Shown piece after piece: positions 1 through 6,977 of a DNA stretch of 13,645 nucleotides. The notes beneath the pieces were generated by a model. The model was given only the letters and a program-made list of their open reading frames with translations, did not search any database and was not told the origin of the DNA. Source of the DNA: an uncultured Methylophaga sp. (lineage in GTDB: Bacteria > Pseudomonadota > Gammaproteobacteria > Nitrosococcales > Methylophagaceae); contig CANRLD010000029.1 of assembly GCA_947631375.1 (NCBI GenBank), positions 1-13,645 on the forward strand, given 5' to 3'. The stretch's first letter is position 1, and every line of letters starts with the position of its first letter. Both the position numbers and the translations under genes were made by a program.

Positions 1-962
1 ACACCGTCGTAATCCCACTCATCAAATGGCGTCATTTGATACACCCATTTCGCCACACCGGTGTCTAAGTCACGACCGAAGATAGCCATTGTCCATTTGT
101 TGTCGCCAGGACGTTGTACCGGGTTCCAGGTAGAGGGGTTCGCTGAGCTGTAGTAGAACTGGCCCAGATCGGGATCATAAGAATACCAGCCCCAGGTAGT
201 ACCGCCACCAATTTTCCATTGGTCACCCTGCCAGGACTTCAGTGAGGAATCCTTACCTACTGGTTTCAGCATCGACATGGTTTTTTCTGGGTCGATCAGC
301 ATTTCATCGTCAGGACCAGTGCTGTAGGCACGGTATTTGACGTTACCGTCAAAGTCATAAGCTTGGACATAACCACGGACACCGAACTCACCACCGGAAA
401 TACCAACAATGATTTTGTCTTTAAAGACATGGGCTGCAGCGGTGCTGGCTTCACCAATTTTTGGATCGCCACGTTTGTCTGACCAGACGGGTTCACCGGT
501 TTCCATGTCCAGTGCAACCAGTGTGGTATCTGCCTGGTTCAGGAAGATTTTGCCATCGGCATACGACAGACCACGGTTAACCGTGTCACAGCACATGATT
601 GGCACAACTTCATCGTAGTTCTGGTTTGGCTCATATTTCCATTTGATGGCGCCGTCGTTGTTCAGATCCAGAGCGAATACGATATTCGGGAATGCAGAGT
701 GCACGTACATGGTGCCATCAATCACCAGTGCGTTACCTTCGTGCCCACGCAGGACACCGGTAGAGAATGCCCAAGCCATTTTCAGATCTTTGACATTGTC
801 TTTAGTGATTTGGGTTAATTCACTGTAACGCGTGTTGGCATAGTCACCAGTAGGCATCACCCAGTTATCATGATTTTTTTGCATTTCAAGCAGTTCATCC
901 GCTACCACCATTCCTGGTACGGCTAACCCCATCATTGCAATTGATAATGTTTTCAGCTTCAT
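1..962 (-). CDS. xoxF: Lanthanide-dependent methanol dehydrogenase XoxF (N-terminal part, runs off window)
   Basis: Periplasmic PQQ quinoprotein oxidising methanol to formaldehyde and passing electrons to a c-type cytochrome. The visible 320 residues are roughly the first half of a protein normally near 600 aa; the rest lies beyond position 1. Start ATG at 960-962 has GAGGA about 6 nt upstream. Residues 1-21 look like a signal peptide ending in VVA. Seen: the vicinal disulfide pair Cys124-Cys125 in IMCCDTVNRG; GGEFGV with Glu192; ANPSTWNP with Asn275; and DEWDYDG at 314-320 with Asp317 and Asp319. By family knowledge, Glu, Asn and the first Asp are metal/catalytic ligands, and the extra Asp two residues on (codon at 6-8) marks lanthanide-type XoxF, where calcium-type MxaF has Ala. 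The xoxG/xoxJ partners are not in the window. Family and XoxF assignment are near certain; the XoxF subclade is not determined. Confidence 0.96.
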   Translation of the reverse strand, partial: MKLKTLSIAMMGLAVPGMVVADELLEMQKNHDNWVMPTGDYANTRYSELTQITKDNVKDLKMAWAFSTGVLRGHEGNALVIDGTMYVHSAFPNIVFALDLNNDGAIKWKYEPNQNYDEVVPIMCCDTVNRGLSYADGKIFLNQADTTLVALDMETGEPVWSDKRGDPKIGEASTAAAHVFKDKIIVGISGGEFGVRGYVQAYDFDGNVKYRAYSTGPDDEMLIDPEKTMSMLKPVGKDSSLKSWQGDQWKIGGGTTWGWYSYDPDLGQFYYSSANPSTWNPVQRPGDNKWTMAIFGRDLDTGVAKWVYQMTPFDEWDYDG

Positions 963-1032
963 AAAGTTGTCCTCTATTTCTTTATTAGTTTTACGTCACG
1001 AAAAGTTCACAAGAACCTCATGCGTAAGAAGC

Positions 1033-1061
1033 ACCTTAATATCCATTCCCGGTTTCGTCAA
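1033..1061 (-). promoter_or_regulatory. Possible sigma70-type promoter of xoxF
   Basis: On the minus strand TTGACG (1056-1061) is followed after 17 nt by TAAGGT (1033-1038). The -35 is good and the -10 is poor. It would give a 5' leader of about 65 nt before the xoxF ATG. There is no direct evidence of use. Confidence 0.3.
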
Positions 1062-1077
1062 GAATTTATCTTATGTT

Positions 1078-1128
1078 TTACGTGAACCTTTCCTTGCTGT
1101 TTACGGGAAGTTATTCCCGAACACGTAA
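1078..1128. promoter_or_regulatory. Nested inverted repeats upstream of xoxF (candidate operator)
   Basis: A perfect 6-bp inverted repeat with a 4-nt spacer, CGGGAA-GTTA-TTCCCG, lies at 1104-1119. It sits inside a second perfect 7-bp inverted repeat, TTACGTG (1078-1084) and CACGTAA (1122-1128). The 9-mer GTTTTACGT occurs at 1075-1083 and again at 988-996. There is no T-run, so this does not look like an intrinsic terminator for gltX. The place just upstream of the predicted xoxF promoter suits activator or repressor binding; the binding protein is unknown. Confidence 0.35.
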
Positions 1129-1166
1129 CCAATTGATAACTAACAACTTTATAAGCCATATGCTTT

Positions 1167-2570
1167 TCAGACGTGTTTTTTAATCCAAATAACGGCACGC
1201 TCGATCGCTGTTAAAGTGCGCTCACGACCATACAATTTGAGCGTGGCATCCAACGATGGAGAAATGGTATTTCCAGTAATCGCTACCCGTATTGGTTGAG
1301 CAACTTTCCCCATGCCGACACCCTGTTTCTCTGCACAATTTTTAATGACACTATGAATGCTTTCAGCCTGCCAGTCTTCAATCTGTTGTAAATCGGCAAG
1401 CACGGTCTCCAACAGCGACAGACTGGTTTGATTGAGATTTTTCTGCGCGGCTTTTTCATCGTAAGACTCAACATCACGATAAAAGTAAACGCTTGATTCC
1501 GCCATTTCTTTCAAGGTTTTTACTCGCTCACGCAGCAGCAGAACGATTTCTGTCAATTCCGGGCCATCAGCCAAATCAAGCCCCAGATTGTCCATTTGCC
1601 AACGTAAATGCTCTGCCACATGTTCCAGTGGCGCCGTTTTGATGTAATGCTGATTAAGCCAGGTCAGCTTATCGGTATTAAAACTGGAGGCCGCCTTGTT
1701 TACATCCTTAATATCAAACAGCTGCGTCATTTCTGCCAACGAAAAGATTTCCTGATCACCGTGAGACCAGCCCAGTCTGACCAAATAATTTAATAAGGCT
1801 TCAGGAAGATATCCCGCATCACGATAACTCATCACACTAACAGCACCATGACGCTTTGACAGACGAGCCCCATCATCTCCCAGAATCATTGGAACGTGTG
1901 CAAACACTGGTGGTTTAGCGCCGAGTGCTTTAAAAATATTGATCTGCCGTGGCGAGTTATTTAAATGATCATCTCCCCGGATAACATGACTTATCTGCAT
2001 ATCCAGATCATCAACCACCACCGTCAGATTATAGGTCGGCGTGCCATCCGGACGGGCAATAATCAGATCATCCAATTCGCTGTTTTCAAAAACGACATTA
2101 CCGCGAATAGCATCCTCAACCACAACCTGCCCACTCGTCGGGTTTTTAAAACGAATGACCGGATCAACACCTTCACGCGGAGCCGTTCGGTGACGGCAAC
2201 GCCCGTCATATCTCGGTTTTTGTTTGCTCGCGCGCTGCTCTTCACGCAGCGTTTCCAACTCATCTTTGCTGCAGTAACAGTAATAAGCGTCGCCTTGCTT
2301 GATTAGCTGCTGAATGACTTCCTTATAACGGTCAAACCGCTGTGTTTGATAAAACGGGCCTTCATCGTAGTCCAGCCCCATCCACGCCATACCTTCAAGA
2401 ATGGCATTAACCGACTCAGCGGTGGAACGCTCCAGATCGGTATCTTCTATCCGTAACACAAATCGTCCTCCCAGCTTTCTGGCATAAAGCCAGGAAAAAA
2501 GGGCAGTACGTGCGCCCCCGACATGTAAATATCCGGTGGGGCTCGGAGCAAAACGCGTGCGAATTGTCAT
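1167..2570 (-). CDS. gltX: Glutamate--tRNA ligase
   Basis: Class I aminoacyl-tRNA synthetase that charges tRNA-Glu with glutamate in the cytoplasm. The protein is 467 aa, close to the 471 aa of E. coli GltX. The N-terminus has the Rossmann nucleotide-binding motif RFAPSPTGYLHVGG (the HIGH motif is HVGG, residues 16-19). The KMSKS-type loop is RLSKRHG around 236-242. A zinc site, Cys98, Cys100, Cys125 and His127 (CYC...GRCRH), falls at the positions known in E. coli. Start chosen at ATG 2568-2570, which aligns with the family N-terminus; an in-frame TTG two codons upstream (2574-2576) is less likely. Transcribed towards xoxF with a 204-bp gap and no clear terminator between them, so read-through is possible. 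Divergent from the zinc metallohydrolase gene. Confidence 0.98.
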   Translation of the reverse strand: MTIRTRFAPSPTGYLHVGGARTALFSWLYARKLGGRFVLRIEDTDLERSTAESVNAILEGMAWMGLDYDEGPFYQTQRFDRYKEVIQQLIKQGDAYYCYCSKDELETLREEQRASKQKPRYDGRCRHRTAPREGVDPVIRFKNPTSGQVVVEDAIRGNVVFENSELDDLIIARPDGTPTYNLTVVVDDLDMQISHVIRGDDHLNNSPRQINIFKALGAKPPVFAHVPMILGDDGARLSKRHGAVSVMSYRDAGYLPEALLNYLVRLGWSHGDQEIFSLAEMTQLFDIKDVNKAASSFNTDKLTWLNQHYIKTAPLEHVAEHLRWQMDNLGLDLADGPELTEIVLLLRERVKTLKEMAESSVYFYRDVESYDEKAAQKNLNQTSLSLLETVLADLQQIEDWQAESIHSVIKNCAEKQGVGMGKVAQPIRVAITGNTISPSLDATLKLYGRERTLTAIERAVIWIKKHV

Positions 2571-2603
2571 AATCAAGGATTCTCTGCTAGCTATATGGAT
2601 GGA

Positions 2604-2625
2604 TACAATAAAGTGCGCTATTGTA
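2604..2625. promoter_or_regulatory. Inverted repeat in the gltX / metallohydrolase divergent region
   Basis: TACAATA (2604-2610) and TATTGTA (2619-2625) form a perfect 7-bp inverted repeat with an 8-nt spacer. Each arm also contains TACAAT, a fair -10 hexamer, one per strand, but I see no convincing -35 for either. It could be an operator or a pair of divergent -10 elements. Confidence 0.3.
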
Positions 2626-2651
2626 ACAGCTCAGTAGAGGTCATTTTGTGA

Positions 2652-3593
2652 GTGCATTTCATGCCATTATTTTTCTCAATACTCTCGCTGTTTGTCACAA
2701 CATTGTATTTTGCCAGCCCTGCCAAAGCAGGTGACTATGTCCTGCATCCGGTTAGTGACGGTATCTATTACCATCAAGGCGTTCATCAGGATGCCACGGC
2801 CAATAACATCGGTGCCATAGCCAATGTCGGGTTTATTGTCGGTGAGCAATGTGTGGCGGTAATTGACAGCGGCGGCAGCTACCAGGAAGGAAAGCTATTG
2901 CGTAACGCCATTCGTCAGCACACCTCGCTGCCGGTTTGCTATGTGATAAATACCCATGTACATCCTGATCATATTTTAGGTAATGCCGCATTTAAGGCAG
3001 ACAATCCCAAATTTGTCGGCCATGAAAAGCTGCCGGCCGCTCTGGCCAGTCGCGAACAACATTTTGTCAGACAGTTTTCCGAGGTTCTGGGAACGGCTGA
3101 GGAAGATATCGAGTTTATTGCAGTCGATACCCTTGTCACGCCAGAGGCTCCGCTTGAACTTGATTTAGGCAACCGGACTATCGTTCTTACCGCCTACAGC
3201 ACGGCACATACCGATCACGACTTAACCGTTTTTGATGTAAACACAAAAACGCTGTGGACTGGTGACTTACTCTTTGTAGAACGAATACCCGCGCTGGATG
3301 GCAGTATAAATGGCTGGATTGATGCGTTGGAAAGCCTGGTCACAGTTGACGCTGACAAGGTAATTCCTGGTCACGGAACCGCCTTCGATGCAAAAGATAC
3401 CGCAGGATGGCAAGCACTTTTACGCTACCTTACAACGGTACGGGAAGGAATTCGTTTCATCATAAATGATATGGGAACCATTGAAGAAGCCATTGCGACT
3501 GTGGGTACGCAAGAAGCTGAAAAATGGAAACTTTTTGAAGCGTATCACCGTCGAAATGTTACCGCTGCATTCGTTGAACTGGAATGGGAATAA
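2652..3593 (+). CDS. Exported SoxH-like zinc metallohydrolase, quinoprotein relay system (type 2)
   Basis: A metallo-beta-lactamase-fold hydrolase of 313 aa exported to the periplasm. A signal peptide covers residues 1-26 (hydrophobic core LFFSILSLFVTTLYF, cleavage after AKA). Metal-binding motifs are THVHPDH (His102, His104, Asp106, His107), AHTDH (His186), GD at 204-205 and PGHG (His241), so both metal sites look intact. The C-terminus RNVTAAFVELEWE is typical of the family named 'quinoprotein relay system zinc metallohydrolase 2', which occurs beside PQQ dehydrogenases and a SoxYZ-like carrier, as here. Assignment to type 2 is from memory of that family. The start is GTG 2652, 10 nt after AGAGGT; ATG 2661 is the alternative but would leave a long spacer. 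It ends 17 bp before the carrier gene and is surely co-transcribed with it. Substrate unknown; it may hydrolyse something bound to the carrier thiol. Confidence 0.87.
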   Translation: MHFMPLFFSILSLFVTTLYFASPAKAGDYVLHPVSDGIYYHQGVHQDATANNIGAIANVGFIVGEQCVAVIDSGGSYQEGKLLRNAIRQHTSLPVCYVINTHVHPDHILGNAAFKADNPKFVGHEKLPAALASREQHFVRQFSEVLGTAEEDIEFIAVDTLVTPEAPLELDLGNRTIVLTAYSTAHTDHDLTVFDVNTKTLWTGDLLFVERIPALDGSINGWIDALESLVTVDADKVIPGHGTAFDAKDTAGWQALLRYLTTVREGIRFIINDMGTIEEAIATVGTQEAEKWKLFEAYHRRNVTAAFVELEWE

Positions 3594-3610
3594 TAAGGCC
3601 GGAGAGAGAG

Positions 3611-4408
3611 ATGACCATAACTAAAAAAATATTAATAGCTATCCTGACCCTGCTTTGCACCTTGGGATTCATTACCCCTGGCGTATCCGCTGACGATGAT
3701 AGATGGAGCGGACTCAAGCAAGCCTATTTCGGTGATCGCGAAATCCGTGAAAATGCCGATGACTTACTGGTTCTTGAGGCACCAACCCGAGCGGAAGATG
3801 CAGCAATTGTGCCTATCAGTGTGAAGTCGTTGCAACCGCAAACGCCCGATAAGTACATCAAAAACCTGCATTTGATTATTGATAAAAACCCGATGCCCTA
3901 CTCGGCTAATTTTCATTTATCTCCGCAGCTGGCCCAAGTTGACCTGGCCACCAGAGTAAGAATTGATCAGTACACCAATATGCGGGCAATTGCTGAAATG
4001 AATGATGGTTCATTACATATGGTCACACGATTTGTTAAAGCTTCCGGTGGCTGCAGCGCTCCTGCTGGTAAAGACATGGCGGCGGCAATGGCACGTCTTG
4101 GAAAAATGCAGATCCGTATGCGTGAAGTCACTCTCGGTGAACCCACACAAGCACAAGTGGTTATCAGTCACCCCAACAACAGCGGTTTGCAATTCGATCA
4201 GAAAACTCGCGGCTATATCCCGCCACATTTTGTTAAAGAAGTCACCATTGATTATGCTGGTGAAACGTTGATTAAACTGGAAGCCGGCATCTCCATCAGC
4301 GAAGATCCCAGTATCCGGTTTGAGTTTGCGCCGCAACAGCATGGCGTATTAACAGCGGTGGTTCATGACAGCAAAGATATGACGTATACCGCGGACAAAG
4401 AAATTTAA
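3611..4408 (+). CDS. Exported SoxY-SoxZ fusion carrier protein, quinoprotein dehydrogenase-associated
   Basis: A 265-aa periplasmic protein with a signal peptide (hydrophobic stretch ILIAILTLLCTLGFIT, likely cut near VSA at 25-27). Residues about 30-150 resemble SoxY and end in the swinging-arm-like motif ASGGCSAP, with Cys148 as probable carrier thiol. Residues about 165-262 resemble SoxZ (MQIRM...HPNNSG...GYIPPHFVKEV...GISISEDP). In sulfur oxidation, SoxYZ carries intermediates covalently on the SoxY Cys at its extreme C-terminus. Here the Cys is internal because SoxZ is fused after it, as in the 'quinoprotein dehydrogenase-associated SoxYZ-like carrier' family. The start ATG 3611 has GGAGAG just upstream. 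An in-frame ATG at 3584 would overlap the previous gene and spoil the signal peptide, so it is rejected. No other sox genes are nearby. The cargo is unknown. Confidence 0.9.
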   Translation: MTITKKILIAILTLLCTLGFITPGVSADDDRWSGLKQAYFGDREIRENADDLLVLEAPTRAEDAAIVPISVKSLQPQTPDKYIKNLHLIIDKNPMPYSANFHLSPQLAQVDLATRVRIDQYTNMRAIAEMNDGSLHMVTRFVKASGGCSAPAGKDMAAAMARLGKMQIRMREVTLGEPTQAQVVISHPNNSGLQFDQKTRGYIPPHFVKEVTIDYAGETLIKLEAGISISEDPSIRFEFAPQQHGVLTAVVHDSKDMTYTADKEI

Positions 4409-4427
4409 TCGCCTGGTTAAGCTGCCA

Positions 4428-4466
4428 CATACTAAAAAGGCCGTTTTAAACGGCCTTTTTAGTATG
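4428..4466. terminator. Bidirectional intrinsic terminator (perfect 39-nt palindrome)
   Basis: CATACTAAAAAGGCCGTTT is followed by one T and then its exact reverse complement, giving 19-bp arms. The GC core GGCCGTTT/AAACGGCC is flanked by five A and five T residues, so it can act on both strands. It lies between the SoxYZ-like gene (plus) and the convergent four-Cys gene (minus). Confidence 0.92.
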
Positions 4467-4484
4467 CGTTCTACATCCTTGTTC

Positions 4485-4847
4485 TTACTGCTGAATTCGA
4501 CATTCCTTATACGCCTTAGCTGAAACTGTTTCAAATTTATTAAGGCTGCCTTTCAACTCTTTATCATCGCGAAACTGCGCACCACGATCCGCCGGTAGAT
4601 GACGATACATATACGCGGTGCTTAATTCTTCAAACTCAGTCTGAGTAAAGGCTTCATCTAACTGGTCAACAACACAAGAACATTTATGCACACCTTCATA
4701 GAGGTTCATCTTGTTGTTTGCTTGCATGCAGTCATTAACGAATTGAACTTTGGTTGCCGTCGTAAAGTCCGTGGTGCCATCTGCGTTTGCCACGGCGGAC
4801 AACATCGTCATACTGGCAAAAAGCACGGTCAGACTGATTTTCTTCAT
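4485..4847 (-). CDS. Small exported four-cysteine protein of unknown function
   Basis: A 120-aa protein that I do not recognise as a named family. Residues 1-22 form a clear signal peptide (KKISLTVLFASMTMLSAVANA), so it is periplasmic or secreted. The mature part of about 98 aa is charged and probably helical. It contains four cysteines: Cys40 in NDCMQ, Cys56 and Cys58 in HKCSC, and Cys116 in KECRI. This could form two disulfides or a metal site; no CXXCH haem motif is present. Start ATG 4845-4847 has a strong AGGAG 6 nt upstream. It is transcribed convergently to the relay pair and divergently from the mtdA operon, with 215 bp to mtdA. Its role is unknown; the position among C1 genes suggests but does not prove a link to periplasmic methanol oxidation. 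Confidence 0.85.
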   Translation of the reverse strand: MKKISLTVLFASMTMLSAVANADGTTDFTTATKVQFVNDCMQANNKMNLYEGVHKCSCVVDQLDEAFTQTEFEELSTAYMYRHLPADRGAQFRDDKELKGSLNKFETVSAKAYKECRIQQ

Positions 4848-5062
4848 TCTCTACTCCTAAAAGGTTTATTAGTATGGTGGTGGGACTGGCTTGATATAGA
4901 TAAGTTCCTGCAAAAAATCAGGATATTGCCACTTTAACAGACCCTTTCGCAAACTTTCCACCAGCAACCAGAAGCAGTTTCATTTCCTCAGACCCATAAC
5001 ATAGGGTAAAATCTTGTGTTTCTTTTATCCTCATCAAGCCAGACAAACGGCAGGAGAACCCG

Positions 5063-5926
5063 ATGAAAAAACTATTGCTTCATCTTGACACTGATACCGT
5101 CGCGAGCACTTTCGATCAAGCAGTTGCTTACGACTCAGGCGTCGATAACATTATCGCCCACGGTGGCGCCACACGAGACAATGTGACTGCGCACGTGCAT
5201 GGCATGATTTTTACCCGCGGCGGGAAAAACCTCAAAAACAGTGCAATTTTTATTGGTGGCTCCAACGTTCCTGCCAGCGATCTGGTTGGTGAAGCTGTCA
5301 AAAAAGCCTTTTTTGGCCCTGTTCGTGTTTCGGTGATGCTGGATCCTAATGGCTCAAACACCACTGCTGCCGCCATTGCCCGTAAAGTAATGACTGATTA
5401 CGATATCAACGGAAAAAATGTCGTGATTTTAGGCGCAGGTCCCGTCGGTCAACGTACTGCCTTATATCTGCTAAAAGAAGGGGCCGCGAAAGTTACCCTA
5501 ACCTCGCGCAGCTTGTCACGCAGCAAAGCCACAACAGACCATATGAAAAAAAGCTACGGCGTTGATGTTATTCCTGGCGAAACCCGTAGTGATGAAGCCG
5601 TTACCGCACTGTTGCAAGATGCCCATGTTGCCATCGCTGCTGGCCCTGCCGGTGTCTGTATTGTTCCACAAGCAACCTGGAGCGCCTGTGAAAAGCTGGA
5701 AGTCATTGCTGACGTTAATGCGGTTCCACCATTAGGTGTTGAAGGAATTGAAGTCATGGACAATGGCACAGAAAAACAGGGGATCCGCTTTTATGGTGCG
5801 ATTGCTATTGGCAACTTTAAAATGAAAGTTCACCGCGGAGCCATTGCATCCTTGTTTGAAAGTAATGACGTATTCCTCGACGAAACAACCATTTACGATA
5901 TTGCCTGCAAAATTGACAACGCCTAA
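5063..5926 (+). CDS. mtdA: Methylene-H4MPT/methylene-H4F dehydrogenase, MtdA type (NADP-dependent)
   Basis: A cytoplasmic enzyme oxidising methylene-H4MPT (and, in known MtdA, methylene-H4F) to the methenyl form with NADP. At 287 aa it matches the roughly 288 aa of Methylorubrum extorquens MtdA. Features shared with that protein from memory: LLLHLDTD at the N-terminus, IFTRGGK, AIFIGG, KKAFFGPVRVS and the substrate-region motif DPNGSNTTAAA at 94-104. The Rossmann loop is GAGPVG (124-129), and SR at 148-149 after the second beta strand could bind the NADP 2'-phosphate. Later motifs are ADVNAVPPLG (216-225) and GAIAIG. ATG 5063 has AGGAG close upstream. It is first in the operon mtdA-mptG-mtdB-ATP-grasp. 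The only promoter hint is TAAAAT at 5007-5012, with no good -35. The MtdA label rests on similarity; cofactor use is inferred. Confidence 0.88.
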   Translation: MKKLLLHLDTDTVASTFDQAVAYDSGVDNIIAHGGATRDNVTAHVHGMIFTRGGKNLKNSAIFIGGSNVPASDLVGEAVKKAFFGPVRVSVMLDPNGSNTTAAAIARKVMTDYDINGKNVVILGAGPVGQRTALYLLKEGAAKVTLTSRSLSRSKATTDHMKKSYGVDVIPGETRSDEAVTALLQDAHVAIAAGPAGVCIVPQATWSACEKLEVIADVNAVPPLGVEGIEVMDNGTEKQGIRFYGAIAIGNFKMKVHRGAIASLFESNDVFLDETTIYDIACKIDNA

Positions 5927-6968
5927 TAGCAGCGAGGCACTTTCTGACACAACGCTATCACAGCAATCTATCAGCGTAGCAGCGTCAGCAAGACTTCATC
6001 TTGGCTTTCTGGATCTGAATGGCGACCTGGGTCGCCATTTTGGCAGTATTGGTCTGGCTGTCAGTAGTCATCAGACCCGAATCAGTCTTACGACTGGCAA
6101 AGCTGCTGCCGTCATACCACTTGATGATGCCAGCCAGCAAAAAATCGACAAACTGGTAAAACTGTTTTACCAGTCGCTGGGAATGCATATTCCAGCAGAA
6201 AATCACCAGTCAAACTTCCAAGTACACTCCCTGATACCGGAACATGCAGGACTGGGCTCCGGCACCCAACTCGCGCTGGTTATCGGGCAACTATTGGCAA
6301 GCTATCATCAACTCAAAGTGTCACCTGCACAGATTGCCAAGGCCATGGGCCGCGGCAAGCGTTCCGGTATAGGAATCAGCACTTTCGACCATGGTGGCTT
6401 TATTGTCGATGCAGGGAGCGGGCCGCAGTCGACTACTCCCGCCAGTATTGTTCGGCATGATTTTCCAGCGCAGTGGCGTCTGGTGATGTTAATGAATAAG
6501 CAACAGCAGGGCGTCCATGGACAAACTGAAATTGAAGCATTCAAAACGCTGCCCAAATTTCCCCTGGAATACAGCCAACGTATTTGCCACTTAACGTTAA
6601 TGCAGTTACTACCTGCTCTGGTTGAGGAAGATATTGAGTTATTTGGCTCAGCGATCACCGAAATTCAAGCATTAATCGGCCAACATTTTGCACCCGTACA
6701 AGGCGGTCAATACGCCTGTCAGTCAATTGCCACATTATTACAGCACGCTCAATCCCTGGGATTCAGCGGTGTTGCCCAAAGCTCCTGGGGGCCAACCGCC
6801 TGTATCTTTACCAATAGCCAGTCTCAGGCAGATCGTCTGATCACAGCGCTACGTGAGCTAATGGCCACCAATACATCATTACAAGATATCGAATTGCTGT
6901 CCGCAGCTGGTGTAAACCAGGGTGCTGACATTACAATCGGCAATCAGTCATCCATTCATAAACCGTGA
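5913..6968 (+). CDS. mptG: Beta-ribofuranosylaminobenzene 5'-phosphate synthase (H4MPT biosynthesis)
   Basis: A GHMP-kinase-fold enzyme joining PRPP and 4-aminobenzoate-type substrate with loss of CO2 and PPi, the first committed step of methanopterin synthesis. Seen: SARLHLGFLDLNG (26-37) and HFGSIGLAV near the N-terminus; GLGSGTQLAL (113-122), the glycine-rich phosphate-binding loop; GRGKRSGIGISTFDHGGF (146-163); and a C-terminal SSWGPTACIF (290-299). M. extorquens carries the homologue as orf4. The start is uncertain: no ATG lies between the mtdA stop and the conserved N-terminus. TTG 5913 (351 aa, 14-nt overlap with mtdA) is used here; ATG 5865 (367 aa, 62-nt overlap) is the alternative, and neither has a strong ribosome site. 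Either way translation is probably coupled to mtdA. The stop lies 9 nt before mtdB. Function is confident; the start is not. Confidence 0.9.
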   Translation: MTTPNSSEALSDTTLSQQSISVAASARLHLGFLDLNGDLGRHFGSIGLAVSSHQTRISLTTGKAAAVIPLDDASQQKIDKLVKLFYQSLGMHIPAENHQSNFQVHSLIPEHAGLGSGTQLALVIGQLLASYHQLKVSPAQIAKAMGRGKRSGIGISTFDHGGFIVDAGSGPQSTTPASIVRHDFPAQWRLVMLMNKQQQGVHGQTEIEAFKTLPKFPLEYSQRICHLTLMQLLPALVEEDIELFGSAITEIQALIGQHFAPVQGGQYACQSIATLLQHAQSLGFSGVAQSSWGPTACIFTNSQSQADRLITALRELMATNTSLQDIELLSAAGVNQGADITIGNQSSIHKP

Positions 6969-6977
6969 GGAATCATC

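Noticed and set aside
1..962. Calcium-type methanol dehydrogenase MxaF
   Set aside because: The residue two after the catalytic Asp is Asp319, not Ala, and the N-terminal sequence resembles XoxF.
1104..1119. Intrinsic terminator for gltX
   Set aside because: The inverted repeat is short and has no T-run on the minus strand side; more likely a protein-binding site.
1965..2306. Open frame antisense to gltX (113 codons)
   Set aside because: Overlaps a certain gene on the other strand, has no domain sense and no ribosome site; a shadow frame.
4013..4342. Open frame antisense to the SoxYZ-like gene (109 codons)
   Set aside because: Opposite a conserved coding region, without signal peptide, motif or ribosome site.
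3611..4408. True thiosulfate-oxidation SoxY/SoxZ genes
   Set aside because: The two domains are fused, the Cys motif is internal, and no soxA, soxB, soxX or soxCD gene is present; the partner is a SoxH-like hydrolase.
5913..6968. Methenyl-H4MPT cyclohydrolase (Mch), often next to mtdB
   Set aside because: The GHMP-type loop GLGSGTQL and the SARLHLGF and GRGKRSGIG motifs identify RFAP synthase instead.
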